In this document: positions 1 to 7,605 of the stretch, in pieces | Position numbering within the stretch: position 1 is the first letter of the stretch | Layout of the letters: every line of letters begins with the position of its first letter | Source of the DNA: a virus | IMG/VR virus record: IMGVR_UViG_3300043465_000691 | Span: 1-47,406 of that record | DNA length: 47,406 nt | Strand: one strand, 5' to 3' | Notes under the pieces: model-generated | What the model was told of the DNA's origin: nothing | Seen by the model: only the letters and a program-made list of their open reading frames with translations | Databases searched by the model: none | Program-made: the position numbers and the translations under genes

Positions 1-2508
1 ACGAATACTTTGGTTAGTGTCAATTAGGGCTTTTAATGCTTCTACAACAAAACCTCGTTGAGCCCAACGACCAAAGCTGCCCTGGCCGGTTGGTTGGTTA
101 GGACTTACTGTGATCCAACGGTTAGCAACATAAGGAGTAGAGCTGTTAGATCCGTCCATTTGCTCGTCGTTGTAACGTGGGTTCTTACCGTCGTTTGCAT
201 CAATGTTGATGTGTGTTGTAACATACTTCTTAACGTTGAATCCTGAACGGCGTAGGTTCCACAAATGCATACCACGTGGGTATAATGCTGGATCTGGTGC
301 GTCTGGGTCTAAGTAGTCACTGGCTAGTAGATCAACAATGTCTGCCATCTCTTCGCTTGTTCCTGCTGTGCTCCAACGTGCATCTGCAAACAACCATCCG
401 TCTGGAGTTGTTTGATCTGTAGTGTCTTGTAAAATCCATTTTCCGCCTGTACGGATATAAACTACTCTGCCATAGTTACTGACGTCAGCTGTGCTGATCC
501 AAATGTCGTTATCAACTAATGGATCACCGTTGCTCTGTGTAGTAGGTGCTACACTGGCAACAATTGGACCTGCAGGATCAGTTAAAGGATATACATTCTT
601 ATAACCTTTCCATGTTGTTCCGTTGTGAACCATAATATCTACTTCGTCAACAACACTGCTATACCATAATTGACCATCAATTGGGTCTGTAAATGGTGTT
701 TGTGCTGCTGCTTCGTATACTAAAGGCTTCCAGTTACTTGCATAGAACGTGATGTCTCTGCTGTCGTATGTAGCTTTTGCGTATAAATTCTTTGTTCCAG
801 TTTCAATACCGGTAGTGCTGTTTCTGCTCCAACCGGAGAATCCTAACACACTAGTCAATGGTGAACCTGTACCATTCTTAAGATTGATCTGGCCGCCTAT
901 TGCGTGTTGAATTGTTAAACTTGTAGCTGCTCCGCTAGCGTTTGAACTAGCAACACTAGCAGTTACATGCGTCATATTCAGTGCGTTAATCTTGCTGATA
1001 ATATCATCAACATCGTCGCCTGCTACTAAGTTAACAGTGTATGCAGTGCTATAATTAGCAACGCCAGCAGTGGATGTGTCTAAACCTTCGTAAATTACAA
1101 AGTTAGATGTTGTAGAAACTGTTCCAGTTGTAGCAACGCTGGTAATCTTTGTTGCACCGCTGGCGTTTCTTCTGTAGGCTTTGAATGCAGCAACCTGCGG
1201 ACTAGATGTAGAAGTTGTTGCACTTCCTGCACCCATTGTAAAGTTCTGCTGAATATAGACTCTGCCAACTGGAATATCACCAGTAGCATCGATAGTATTA
1301 ATAGCTGTTTGATGCTCATCAAAAATACTAGCAGATTGCAAGCTAAATGCACCTTGTGCTTCGCTGTACAACTTAACATACCAATCTGCACCGCTGTTAG
1401 GCACAGTTGTTTTAACATATACAGAACCTGTTGGCTTATCGCCAAAATCTGGATACTTAGTGTGAGGTGCTTGATATAGAGTTACTGCATCATAAGTAGC
1501 TGCTGGTAAACCAATAGCAGTTAACATTAATGCTAATCCAGTACCTTCTACAATTCTAATCTTTCCGTCAGATACAGAACCGTCACTCTTTGCACGAGCA
1601 TCTGCATATAGCTCTAAGAACCCGCCGGCATTTACTCTAGAACCAACTCCATGCACTCTCATAGCAGTGTTAATGCTAGTTGCTAGTGCAGTTAGTGTAG
1701 TTCCGCTTAGGGTAACAGTTTGACCGTTGATGATCAATGTGTTGCCATTATAAGCAGTTAATGCAGGGTTAGATGCAGTAGATACCACAACAGGGTGGCT
1801 TGTCTGCCAGCATGTGCTAGAGAATGTTGCAGCAGAAGCAAAACCTGCTTCAAAGTTTGTACCGACTACTACCCAATTTCCGCTGCTGTTTTTGTACCAT
1901 ACAGTGTTGGCATTATCGCTAGTTACTACTATTGCATACTGACCGTTAGAGCCAAAACTTGCTTTTGGAGTAACGCCAGTACCGCCATCAGTTACTGTGG
2001 CATAGTTATCGTTATCAATTACTAGAGGAACTTTGTTAGTAAAGCTGTCTGTAGAAGTGTTCCACTCAAAAATACCCCAACGTGTGTTAGATGTATCAAG
2101 CCAGTATGTTCCGTCTACTGGTTCGCCCACTGGCATAGAACTTGCTGCACTAATTTGACTTAGATCTAAATCTGCACGAACAACATATGCACGTGAACTT
2201 ACACCTAATACAGAATATGCTGCTTGTAAGCCGTATTCGTTTTGTTCACCACCGTGTACTGGATTTCCGCTTGCATCTTGATAGAATTGCGGAGTTCCGA
2301 ATGTATCAGTTAGATCACGTTGGCTAGTAATTAAATAAACTCGACCAGCATTTGCTGATAGTGTTCCGGGTGCCGTACCTGTACCGCTAGCATTCTGCTT
2401 GTTGGATGCGGTTGCCACAAAAATCAAAGGTACAGTCGACGGTGCTGCCGGTAAGTAAAAACTCTCGTCAATTACGCTAACTTGTACGCCTGGTGAATTT
2501 AAAGCCAT
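1..2508 (-). CDS. 18: Tail sheath protein, gp18-like (C-terminus outside window)
   Basis: Contractile tail sheath subunit of T4-like phages, which polymerises around the tail tube and contracts at infection. The frame is open for 836 codons from ATG 2508 to the window edge, so the stop lies to the left. The start is supported by a GGGAGA ribosome site 7 bases upstream. The N-terminus MALNSPGVQVSVIDESFY is the typical sheath opening. The last visible residues, GFVVEALKALIDTNQSIR, match the conserved C-terminal sheath domain. It is already longer than T4 gp18 (659 residues). The middle part, rich in Gly, Ser, Thr and Trp, probably holds insertion domains exposed on the outside of the sheath. 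A late-promoter-like CTAAATAT lies 32 bases upstream. It diverges from the HNH-like gene. Confidence 0.93.
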   Translation of the reverse strand, partial: MALNSPGVQVSVIDESFYLPAAPSTVPLIFVATASNKQNASGTGTAPGTLSANAGRVYLITSQRDLTDTFGTPQFYQDASGNPVHGGEQNEYGLQAAYSVLGVSSRAYVVRADLDLSQISAASSMPVGEPVDGTYWLDTSNTRWGIFEWNTSTDSFTNKVPLVIDNDNYATVTDGGTGVTPKASFGSNGQYAIVVTSDNANTVWYKNSSGNWVVVGTNFEAGFASAATFSSTCWQTSHPVVVSTASNPALTAYNGNTLIINGQTVTLSGTTLTALATSINTAMRVHGVGSRVNAGGFLELYADARAKSDGSVSDGKIRIVEGTGLALMLTAIGLPAATYDAVTLYQAPHTKYPDFGDKPTGSVYVKTTVPNSGADWYVKLYSEAQGAFSLQSASIFDEHQTAINTIDATGDIPVGRVYIQQNFTMGAGSATTSTSSPQVAAFKAYRRNASGATKITSVATTGTVSTTSNFVIYEGLDTSTAGVANYSTAYTVNLVAGDDVDDIISKINALNMTHVTASVASSNASGAATSLTIQHAIGGQINLKNGTGSPLTSVLGFSGWSRNSTTGIETGTKNLYAKATYDSRDITFYASNWKPLVYEAAAQTPFTDPIDGQLWYSSVVDEVDIMVHNGTTWKGYKNVYPLTDPAGPIVASVAPTTQSNGDPLVDNDIWISTADVSNYGRVVYIRTGGKWILQDTTDQTTPDGWLFADARWSTAGTSEEMADIVDLLASDYLDPDAPDPALYPRGMHLWNLRRSGFNVKKYVTTHINIDANDGKNPRYNDEQMDGSNSSTPYVANRWITVSPNQPTGQGSFGRWAQRGFVVEALKALIDTNQSIR

Positions 2509-2540
2509 TTGTTATCTCCCATATAATGGTTTTCTTTTGT

Positions 2541-2548
2541 ATATTTAG
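2541..2548 (-). promoter_or_regulatory. Late-promoter-like element of the tail sheath gene
   Basis: Minus-strand CTAAATAT, 32 bases before the sheath ATG. It matches the TAAATA core of T4 late promoters but not the preceding TA, so it is a relaxed match. The position in the divergent gap favours it. Confidence 0.4.
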
Positions 2549-2572
2549 TACCAATGGCTAAAAACTACCGGG

Positions 2573-2580
2573 TTAAATAC
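2573..2580 (+). promoter_or_regulatory. Late-promoter-like element of the HNH-like gene
   Basis: Plus-strand TTAAATAC, 30 bases before ATG 2611 and directed away from the sheath gene element. Only the TAAATA core is conserved, so this is a relaxed match. Confidence 0.35.
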
Positions 2581-2610
2581 TGAACAAAAGGGAACTAAAA
2601 GGGCGGTCGT

Positions 2611-2946
2611 ATGCGTGATCTATGTAAAAAATGTCAAAGAAGGCCTGTTGCTATCAATTATCTTAAAGAAGGCAGGATATACTATAGGTCAATGTGCGAT
2701 CATTGTTCTAAGAGTTACAAGACAGCTCGCCCTACCTGGTCAAGTAGTGGGTACAAAAAGAAAGCCGCATGTGATAGATGCGGCTTTAAAGGTGAAGACT
2801 CGGAGCAGTTCGATGTGTATCACATAGACGGTGACATCAGTAATTGCAAGTATTCAAATTTAAAAACAGTCTGTGCTAACTGTCAACGAATATTACACAA
2901 GCTCAAACAACCTTGGAGGCGTGGGGATCTAACACCAGATTTTTAA
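2611..2946 (+). CDS. HNH-like zinc-finger protein
   Basis: Small protein of 111 residues with two zinc-binding parts. The first is C5-x2-C8 with C29-x2-C32. The second is C54-x2-C57 with C88-x2-C91, wrapped around YHIDGD (70-75), N78 and NLKTVCANC (83-91). The second part has the layout of an HNH endonuclease finger, with H71/D73 and N83 as candidate active-site residues. The usual His directly after the last Cys pair is Gln92 here, so cleavage activity is uncertain and it may only bind DNA. The start has AAAGGG 7 bases upstream. It lies on the opposite strand to its neighbours, and its last 44 bases overlap the end of the convergent dNMP kinase gene. Related small proteins occur in T4-like marine phages. 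Confidence 0.7.
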   Translation: MRDLCKKCQRRPVAINYLKEGRIYYRSMCDHCSKSYKTARPTWSSSGYKKKAACDRCGFKGEDSEQFDVYHIDGDISNCKYSNLKTVCANCQRILHKLKQPWRRGDLTPDF

Positions 2947-3559
2947 TCTGTTCGAATAGTGCATCGATGGTAGTATCATTGTAGACTGTGTGGTCAATAT
3001 CTCTACCAACCCAAGCAGTTTCACTAGCGTGTATCTTAAGTTTGTCTAAATGACTCTTGCTTAGACTCCAAGTAGAGTTACCATCGGGGCCTCTATTGTA
3101 GCTAACTGCGGCGTCATACCATTCAGGATCATCTCCCCGCTTAATACGAACCACAATACCTCCAGCATTGTGAATAGCTTTAATTTCGTTAGGAAAACGT
3201 ACATCTGAGATAACAATATTATCACCAGTTTTTCGCATTTTATTTTCTAATGAAGCAATCCAGATATCGTCGTGGAAGCCAGTGCGGCAAACTTCTGTAC
3301 CCCATAACTGTAGCATAAGTCTAGGAGTAAGATTAGGCATTTTTAAGCGTTCTGCCCACCAAGTATCTACTTGTTCACGCCATTCGCGGGCTTCTTTTGT
3401 GCGGCCTTCTAACAGAGTGCGATCCCATCCAAATACGCAGGCCACTGCATCTTTAAGAGTATTTGCAAATGAGTCTCGTCGATAACCGTGAAAATTTACC
3501 AAATAATCTGCGGCAGTGTCTTTGCCTGAGCCAATAAAACCAACGAAACCTACTATCAT
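2903..3559 (-). CDS. 1: Deoxynucleoside monophosphate kinase (T4 gp1-like)
   Basis: Phosphorylates dNMPs to dNDPs with ATP, feeding phage DNA synthesis. The 218-residue protein opens with MIVGFVGFIGSGKDTAADYL, a P-loop (GxxGxGKD, residues 7-14) at the place seen in T4 gene 1 kinases. The conserved RLMLQLWGTEVCR and VISDVRFPNE segments follow, the latter a typical substrate/Mg region of this family. The size is close to T4 gp1 (241). ATG 3559 is preceded by GGAGA. That ribosome site lies in the loop of an 8-bp hairpin whose stem includes the A of the start codon. It sits 28 bases after gp13, probably in the same transcript. Its 3' end overlaps the plus-strand HNH-like gene by 44 bases. Confidence 0.9.
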   Translation of the reverse strand: MIVGFVGFIGSGKDTAADYLVNFHGYRRDSFANTLKDAVACVFGWDRTLLEGRTKEAREWREQVDTWWAERLKMPNLTPRLMLQLWGTEVCRTGFHDDIWIASLENKMRKTGDNIVISDVRFPNEIKAIHNAGGIVVRIKRGDDPEWYDAAVSYNRGPDGNSTWSLSKSHLDKLKIHASETAWVGRDIDHTVYNDTTIDALFEQIKNLVLDPHASKVV

Positions 3560-3579
3560 AGTATCTCCTGCGATACTAT
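3558..3579 (-). promoter_or_regulatory. Hairpin over the dNMP kinase ribosome binding site
   Basis: On the minus strand, ATAGTATC pairs perfectly with GATACTAT (8 bp) around the loop GCAGGA. The purine-rich ribosome site starts in the loop and runs into the stem, and the first base of the start codon is paired. T4 is known to control some late genes, such as e, by ribosome-site hairpins in longer transcripts. A similar control here is inference. Confidence 0.5.
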
Positions 3580-3587
3580 AATTTACA

Positions 3588-4346
3588 TTATCCTATGACA
3601 AATGTCAACGGTGTTTGGTTATCTTTGTAGTTGATTAGATCCATTTCTAAGGCTTCCATTTCGGCTTTGCCTTCTGATTTTAATGCAGTACCGTTTAGGT
3701 TGGTGCCGCCTTGCGGACTTGCAATAGTTGCAAACTTTTCACGTGCTTCACCTAGCATGACTTTACAGTTTGCCAGTGCATAGTCCTTGATCCATATGCC
3801 AGAGTAAGGGTCTTGAATGATGGTAAAATCAGGCTTCTGATTATACATCCACAATAGAACGTTTTCTTCTCCGCGAGGGCGTTGAGTAATTCTCAAACGC
3901 TTTGCAGTAGGATTCCAATCAAAGTTAATGTAGCTACCAAACATTTTACCAACTTCTTTCTGGTAGCTAGCAAACATATAATAGGTAGCAATCCCACCCA
4001 TCTGTGTGCTGGCCATTAGATAAGTGTTAGTATAGGCCAAGTTAAACGGTTCAAATAGCGTACCGCCATCGCCACCGCCTGTTCTACTGCCTACGCTTCT
4101 ACGAAATACTTGACGAACTTGCATAACTTCTGGTGCAAGTATGTAATCATTAACATCTGTTTGCAAGGTTAAGAAGCCAAAACTTTCTTCAACAGCATTG
4201 CTGCTACGTTGACGATATTTTGCTAGGGCACGATCAATAGCAGTATTGTAGTGTTTAGGGTCTAATTCAACATCGACCATCCCGTCACCTAGCATGGTAC
4301 GGATATATTCAACTACGTTTTGTCTTTGGGTGTCAAGTTCGTTCAT
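3588..4346 (-). CDS. 13: Neck protein, gp13-like
   Basis: Head-completion/neck protein that joins the filled head to the tail together with gp14. The 252-residue form, starting at ATG 4346 (MNELDTQRQN), has the cyanophage-type gp13 signature: an acidic helix then AIDRALAKYRQRSSNAVEES, VRQVFRRSVGSRTGGGDGG, EPFNLAYTNTYL, and near the C-terminus MLGEAREKFATIASPQGGT and LINYKDNQTPLTFVIG. A TTG codon at 4361 would add five residues but has no ribosome site and is less likely. No clear ribosome site precedes ATG 4346 either: the 22-bp gap to the divergent gp14 is almost filled by an AT-rich inverted repeat. T4 gp13 is 309 residues. Confidence 0.88.
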   Translation of the reverse strand: MNELDTQRQNVVEYIRTMLGDGMVDVELDPKHYNTAIDRALAKYRQRSSNAVEESFGFLTLQTDVNDYILAPEVMQVRQVFRRSVGSRTGGGDGGTLFEPFNLAYTNTYLMASTQMGGIATYYMFASYQKEVGKMFGSYINFDWNPTAKRLRITQRPRGEENVLLWMYNQKPDFTIIQDPYSGIWIKDYALANCKVMLGEAREKFATIASPQGGTNLNGTALKSEGKAEMEALEMDLINYKDNQTPLTFVIG

Positions 4347-4350
4347 ACCA

Positions 4351-4368
4351 ATATTTAGCAATAAATAT
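4351..4368. promoter_or_regulatory. Divergent, palindromic late-promoter-like pair between gp13 and gp14
   Basis: ATATTTA-GCAA-TAAATAT is a perfect 7-bp inverted repeat with a 4-base centre. Read outward, each arm is a TAAATAT late-promoter core, the right one as AATAAATA at 4360-4367. Only 4 bases separate the left arm from ATG 4346, and 0 or 6 bases separate the right arm from ATG 4369 or 4375. If both arms are -10 elements the transcripts would be nearly leaderless. The sequence pattern is seen directly; the function is inferred. Confidence 0.45.
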
Positions 4369-4374
4369 ATGACT

Positions 4375-5580
4375 ATGCCAAGACTATCACTTTACCGCCC
4401 TGAAAAAGGCAATGATTTCCGTATGATTGACCGTGTCATTTATGAACAGTTTCAAGTCGGCGGTACTGATATCATTATTCACAAATACCTAGGTCCTGCT
4501 GACCCTTTAGAGGGCGAGGCAACTCCTACCACTCCTGTAAACACTAACCCTATTCCTGAACTAGGAATACAAGATGTGTTGTTTATGGAAAATAGAGACA
4601 GAAAATATGAACCCGATGTGTATGTTTCTCGAGGAATCTACACAATGCAGGATATTGATTTTAATCTTCAGCAGTTTGGTTTCTTCTTATCTAACGATAA
4701 CATTATGATTACTTTCCACCTACGTGGTATTGTAGAACTGTTAGGTAGAAAATTAATGGCAGGAGATGTGTTAGAACTGCCGCACTTAAAAGACGAATAT
4801 GCACTAGGCGACGATATGGTTGCACTAAAACGATTTTATGTAGTGTCGGATGTTGCTCGTCCTGCATCAGGTTATAGCCAAACATGGTATCCACATTTGC
4901 TCCGTGCAAAATGTGAGCCACTAGTTGACAGTCAAGAATACAAACAGATATTGGATCAAGACAGCGGTGATGGACAGAACAGCCTTCGAGACATCCTTTC
5001 AACATACAATCAAAACATTGCCATTAACAATCAAATTATTGCACAGGCAGAATCAGATGCTGGGTTAAGTGGATACGACACTGATCAATATTATATTTTG
5101 CCTTTACAAGAAGATGGCAAATTAGATATTCGAGACACTACTGATACAGATGTTGATGCTAGCTATGACGGTAATGCAGCAGATGCAAGTTCTGTATTTG
5201 TAACTCCTGAAAAAGACGTTTACATTAGCTATCTTCAAGGAGACGGCAAACCACCAAATGGAGCACCTTACAGTTTCGGCATTGAATACCCAGCTAACCC
5301 CGGTATAGGTGCATATCATTTACGCACAGATTACATGCCAAATAGATTGTTTAGATTTAGCGGCAACGGTTGGGTTTATGTAGAAAGCAATGTTAGAATG
5401 ACTATGACTAACAAGCCAGTTGACGGAATTCCTGCACCAGATGCATTAACTAGACATACTCAACTTGGCAGTTTTATTAACAATAACAACACTGCAACTA
5501 TTGCAGGCCGAGTTATTGAAGAGAGACAGAGTCTAAGTAAGGCTTTAAAGAAACGACAGGGGCCTGAAGCAGATTTATGA
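4375..5580 (+). CDS. 14: Neck protein, gp14-like
   Basis: Second neck protein of T4-like phages. From ATG 4375 the protein is 401 residues and opens MPRLSLYRPEKG, the usual start in cyanophage relatives; ATG 4369 would add two residues. Hallmarks are EQFQVGGTDIIIHKYLGP, ELGIQDVLFMENRDRKYEPD, QQFGFFLSNDNIMITFHL and GDVLELPHLKDEY followed by LKRFYVVSD. The last three line up in order with T4 gp14 segments (FGMIVNDEVNISI, GDLIYFPMDN, LFEITWV). It is longer than T4 gp14 (256), with an added central and C-terminal part that contains an FRFSGNGWVYV segment like those in gp15 here. There is no clear ribosome site. It heads a plus-strand block with the Cys-rich gene, gp15 and the Nudix gene. Confidence 0.85.
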   Translation: MPRLSLYRPEKGNDFRMIDRVIYEQFQVGGTDIIIHKYLGPADPLEGEATPTTPVNTNPIPELGIQDVLFMENRDRKYEPDVYVSRGIYTMQDIDFNLQQFGFFLSNDNIMITFHLRGIVELLGRKLMAGDVLELPHLKDEYALGDDMVALKRFYVVSDVARPASGYSQTWYPHLLRAKCEPLVDSQEYKQILDQDSGDGQNSLRDILSTYNQNIAINNQIIAQAESDAGLSGYDTDQYYILPLQEDGKLDIRDTTDTDVDASYDGNAADASSVFVTPEKDVYISYLQGDGKPPNGAPYSFGIEYPANPGIGAYHLRTDYMPNRLFRFSGNGWVYVESNVRMTMTNKPVDGIPAPDALTRHTQLGSFINNNNTATIAGRVIEERQSLSKALKKRQGPEADL

Positions 5581-5591
5581 TAGAGGTATAT

Positions 5592-5738
5592 ATGGACGAT
5601 TATCAAAATTACAAAAGATTTACATCTAAATGCAAATGCGGATGTCCTGCACACTGTGATCATAGTTGTACTGAGTGCGAATACTGTCCGGACTGCGAAT
5701 GCCCTGAATGCAAAGAGCTTGACAAATCTAGAGGATAA
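5592..5738 (+). CDS. Small cysteine-rich protein, probably metal binding
   Basis: A 48-residue protein, MDDYQNYKRFTSKC..., with ten cysteines in its last 35 residues. They are arranged C-x-C-x2-C-x3-C-x3-C-x2-C-x2-C-x2-C-x-C-x2-C, with His before two of them (AHCDHSC). Spacing like this suggests zinc or iron-sulfur binding; the cytosol is reducing, so disulfides are unlikely. ATG 5592 has GAGGT five bases upstream. An in-frame ATG at 5577, overlapping the gp14 stop, lacks a ribosome site but would allow coupling and add five residues. The gene lies between gp14 and gp15, 5 bases before gp15, so it is probably made with the neck proteins. I do not recognise a named family. Confidence 0.75.
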   Translation: MDDYQNYKRFTSKCKCGCPAHCDHSCTECEYCPDCECPECKELDKSRG

Positions 5739-5743
5739 AATTA

Positions 5744-7174
5744 ATGGAACATTTTTACGACGGCCAAATACGCCGTTACTTGACACAATTTATGCGACTA
5801 ATGAGTAATTTTACTTACAAAGATGGTCGTGGAAATGTGATTCAAATACCAGTTAGATATGGAGATATGTCTAGGCAAGTAGCCAGCACATTGAAAAAGA
5901 ACAGTGAGAACGTGCTTAACTCTGCACCTTTCATTGCCTGCTATATTAAAAGTCTAGACATAGCCCGCGATAGGTTACAAGATCCTAGCTTTGTGGGCAA
6001 AATGCACATTAGAGAAAGGCAGTTTGGTTACGTTGATGAAAACCCAGATAGCCCTACATTTGGACAAACTATTCAAGACTACGCAAATGTGCAAGGTGAA
6101 AATTATACAGTTGAACGATTAATGCCAACACCGTTTAATTTACAATTTGTTGCAGACGTGTGGAGTACCAACACTGAACAGAAACTACAAATTCTAGAAC
6201 AAATTTTAGTATTGTTTCGTCCTGCAATGGAAATACAGACTACTAGTAACTATATTGATTGGACCAGTCTCAGCTATGTAGAGCTTACCGGAATGAATTG
6301 GTCTAGCAGAACTATTCCGCAAGGTACTGAAAACGACATTGACATTGCCACCATGAATTTCTTAACTCCTATATGGTTAAGTCCTCCTGCTAAAGTTAAA
6401 AAGTTAGGTATCATTACTAAAATTATTGCTAACATTTTTGCAGAGGAACAAGGTACAAGTGCAATGGGTCCTGAATTTAGTTTCTCTAATCCAGTATCTA
6501 GAGTCACGGTAACTCCGGGCAACTTTTCGATCTTGTTAACAAATAACACAGCTAAACTAATGGCAGCATCTGAAAACTTGTTAGTAAATGACTTAGAACA
6601 GATTCCAATTAAAGCTGGCACTAAAATTAACTGGAAGGCATTATTAGATCTATATCCTGGCAAGTTTAGAACAGGACTGAGCCACATCGAACTTACAAAA
6701 CTTGATGGTGGGAAAATTGTAGGCTACCTAAGTATTAATCCATTTGACGAAGCAGACATGGATGTTTTAAACATTCAGTTTGACGGAGAAACTTTGCTGA
6801 ACACTGCAATTTCTGATCTTACAAATACTGTAAGTAGGGGCACAGTCAATGCTATTGTAAATCCAAAAACATTTAATCCAGGTACACCTAGTGTTGATGC
6901 ACGTTATTTGATACTAGAAGATATTGTTACAACAGAAGAGGATGGACCTAATGCATGGGCCAACAGTAATAGCACCAACTTTACTGCATCTGCAAATGAT
7001 ATTATTCAATGGGACGGAGTGCAGTGGAATATAATTCTCAGTTCTGCAGATACAACTGAAACAACATATATAACTAATTCATATACAGGAATACAATACA
7101 AGTGGGATGGCACCCAGTGGTCTAAGAGTGTAGACGGTATGTATTATCCTAGTGAATGGCGTTTAGTTTTATGA
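5744..7174 (+). CDS. 15: Tail completion / proximal sheath stabiliser, gp15-like
   Basis: Protein that terminates the tail at its head-proximal end and docks it to the neck. The 476-residue protein starts MEHFYDGQIRRYLTQFMRLM and continues VIQIPVRYGDMSRQ, both matching the T4 gp15 N-terminus (FYNSSFRRY..., RVPITYAS). It later has PTPFNLQFVADVWSTNTEQK and LQILEQILVLFRPAMEI, matching the T4 gp15 core (IFTRYEDDMFQIVEQILPYF). It is much longer than T4 gp15 (272). The C-terminal third contains two short Trp repeats, IIQWDGVQWNI and YKWDGTQWSKS. ATG 5744 has GAGGA at good spacing. The last bases overlap the Nudix start as ATGA, so the two are translationally coupled. Confidence 0.87.
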   Translation: MEHFYDGQIRRYLTQFMRLMSNFTYKDGRGNVIQIPVRYGDMSRQVASTLKKNSENVLNSAPFIACYIKSLDIARDRLQDPSFVGKMHIRERQFGYVDENPDSPTFGQTIQDYANVQGENYTVERLMPTPFNLQFVADVWSTNTEQKLQILEQILVLFRPAMEIQTTSNYIDWTSLSYVELTGMNWSSRTIPQGTENDIDIATMNFLTPIWLSPPAKVKKLGIITKIIANIFAEEQGTSAMGPEFSFSNPVSRVTVTPGNFSILLTNNTAKLMAASENLLVNDLEQIPIKAGTKINWKALLDLYPGKFRTGLSHIELTKLDGGKIVGYLSINPFDEADMDVLNIQFDGETLLNTAISDLTNTVSRGTVNAIVNPKTFNPGTPSVDARYLILEDIVTTEEDGPNAWANSNSTNFTASANDIIQWDGVQWNIILSSADTTETTYITNSYTGIQYKWDGTQWSKSVDGMYYPSEWRLVL

Positions 7175-7605
7175 TACGTGAAGACATTGTATGCAGTGGA
7201 GGTTTATTCTTTGCTAAAGATACAAAAAGATTTTTATTTTTGTTAAGAAATCAAGGCAAAACTGCGGGCACATGGGGCATTGTTGGCGGCAAGAAAGAGC
7301 CTGCTGATGCTACTCCGTATGCCGCATTAGAAAGAGAAATCACAGAAGAAGTTGGATCTCTGCCTAAAATAAAGAAAGTAATTCCGCTAGAGCTGTTTAC
7401 TAGTGAAGATCAACGATTTTATTTTAACACATACATGTTAATTGTTGACAAAGAGTTTATTCCTGTGCTTAATGACGAACACGTGGGATACGCATGGTGC
7501 AGTTTAAATCAGTGGCCAAAGCCTCTGCATCAAGGTGTTAAGAGAAGCCTATCTAATCGAACTAACAAAACTAAAATAGAATTGCTAATTGAAATAGTCA
7601 GCTGA
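7171..7605 (+). CDS. Nudix hydrolase
   Basis: Hydrolyses nucleoside diphosphates linked to another group; the real substrate is unknown. The start MIREDIVCSGGLFFAKDTKR at ATG 7171 overlaps the gp15 stop (ATGA). Upstream in-frame codons would lie inside gp15, so I chose this start, giving 144 residues. The Nudix box covers residues 39-62: GGKKEPADATPYAALEREITEEVG. The catalytic REITEEVG is intact, but the stretch between the GG and the RE is one residue longer than the usual GX5EX7REUXEEXGU. Later LNDEHVGYAWCSLNQWPKPL and HQGVK are typical of the form found in marine T4-like phages. It ends exactly where the convergent minus-strand gene ends, with no gap. Confidence 0.88.
   Translation: MIREDIVCSGGLFFAKDTKRFLFLLRNQGKTAGTWGIVGGKKEPADATPYAALEREITEEVGSLPKIKKVIPLELFTSEDQRFYFNTYMLIVDKEFIPVLNDEHVGYAWCSLNQWPKPLHQGVKRSLSNRTNKTKIELLIEIVS

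Noticed and set aside
58-2025. Short plus- and minus-strand open frames inside 1-2025
   Set aside because: The minus-strand sheath frame is open through the whole region and matches gp18 at both visible ends; the other frames lack starts with ribosome sites.
4346-4361. TTG start at 4361 for gp13 (and ATG 4369 for gp14)
   Set aside because: No ribosome site supports TTG; homologous starts as I know them fit ATG 4346. For gp14 the MPRLSLY start at 4375 fits relatives better, though 4369 cannot be excluded.
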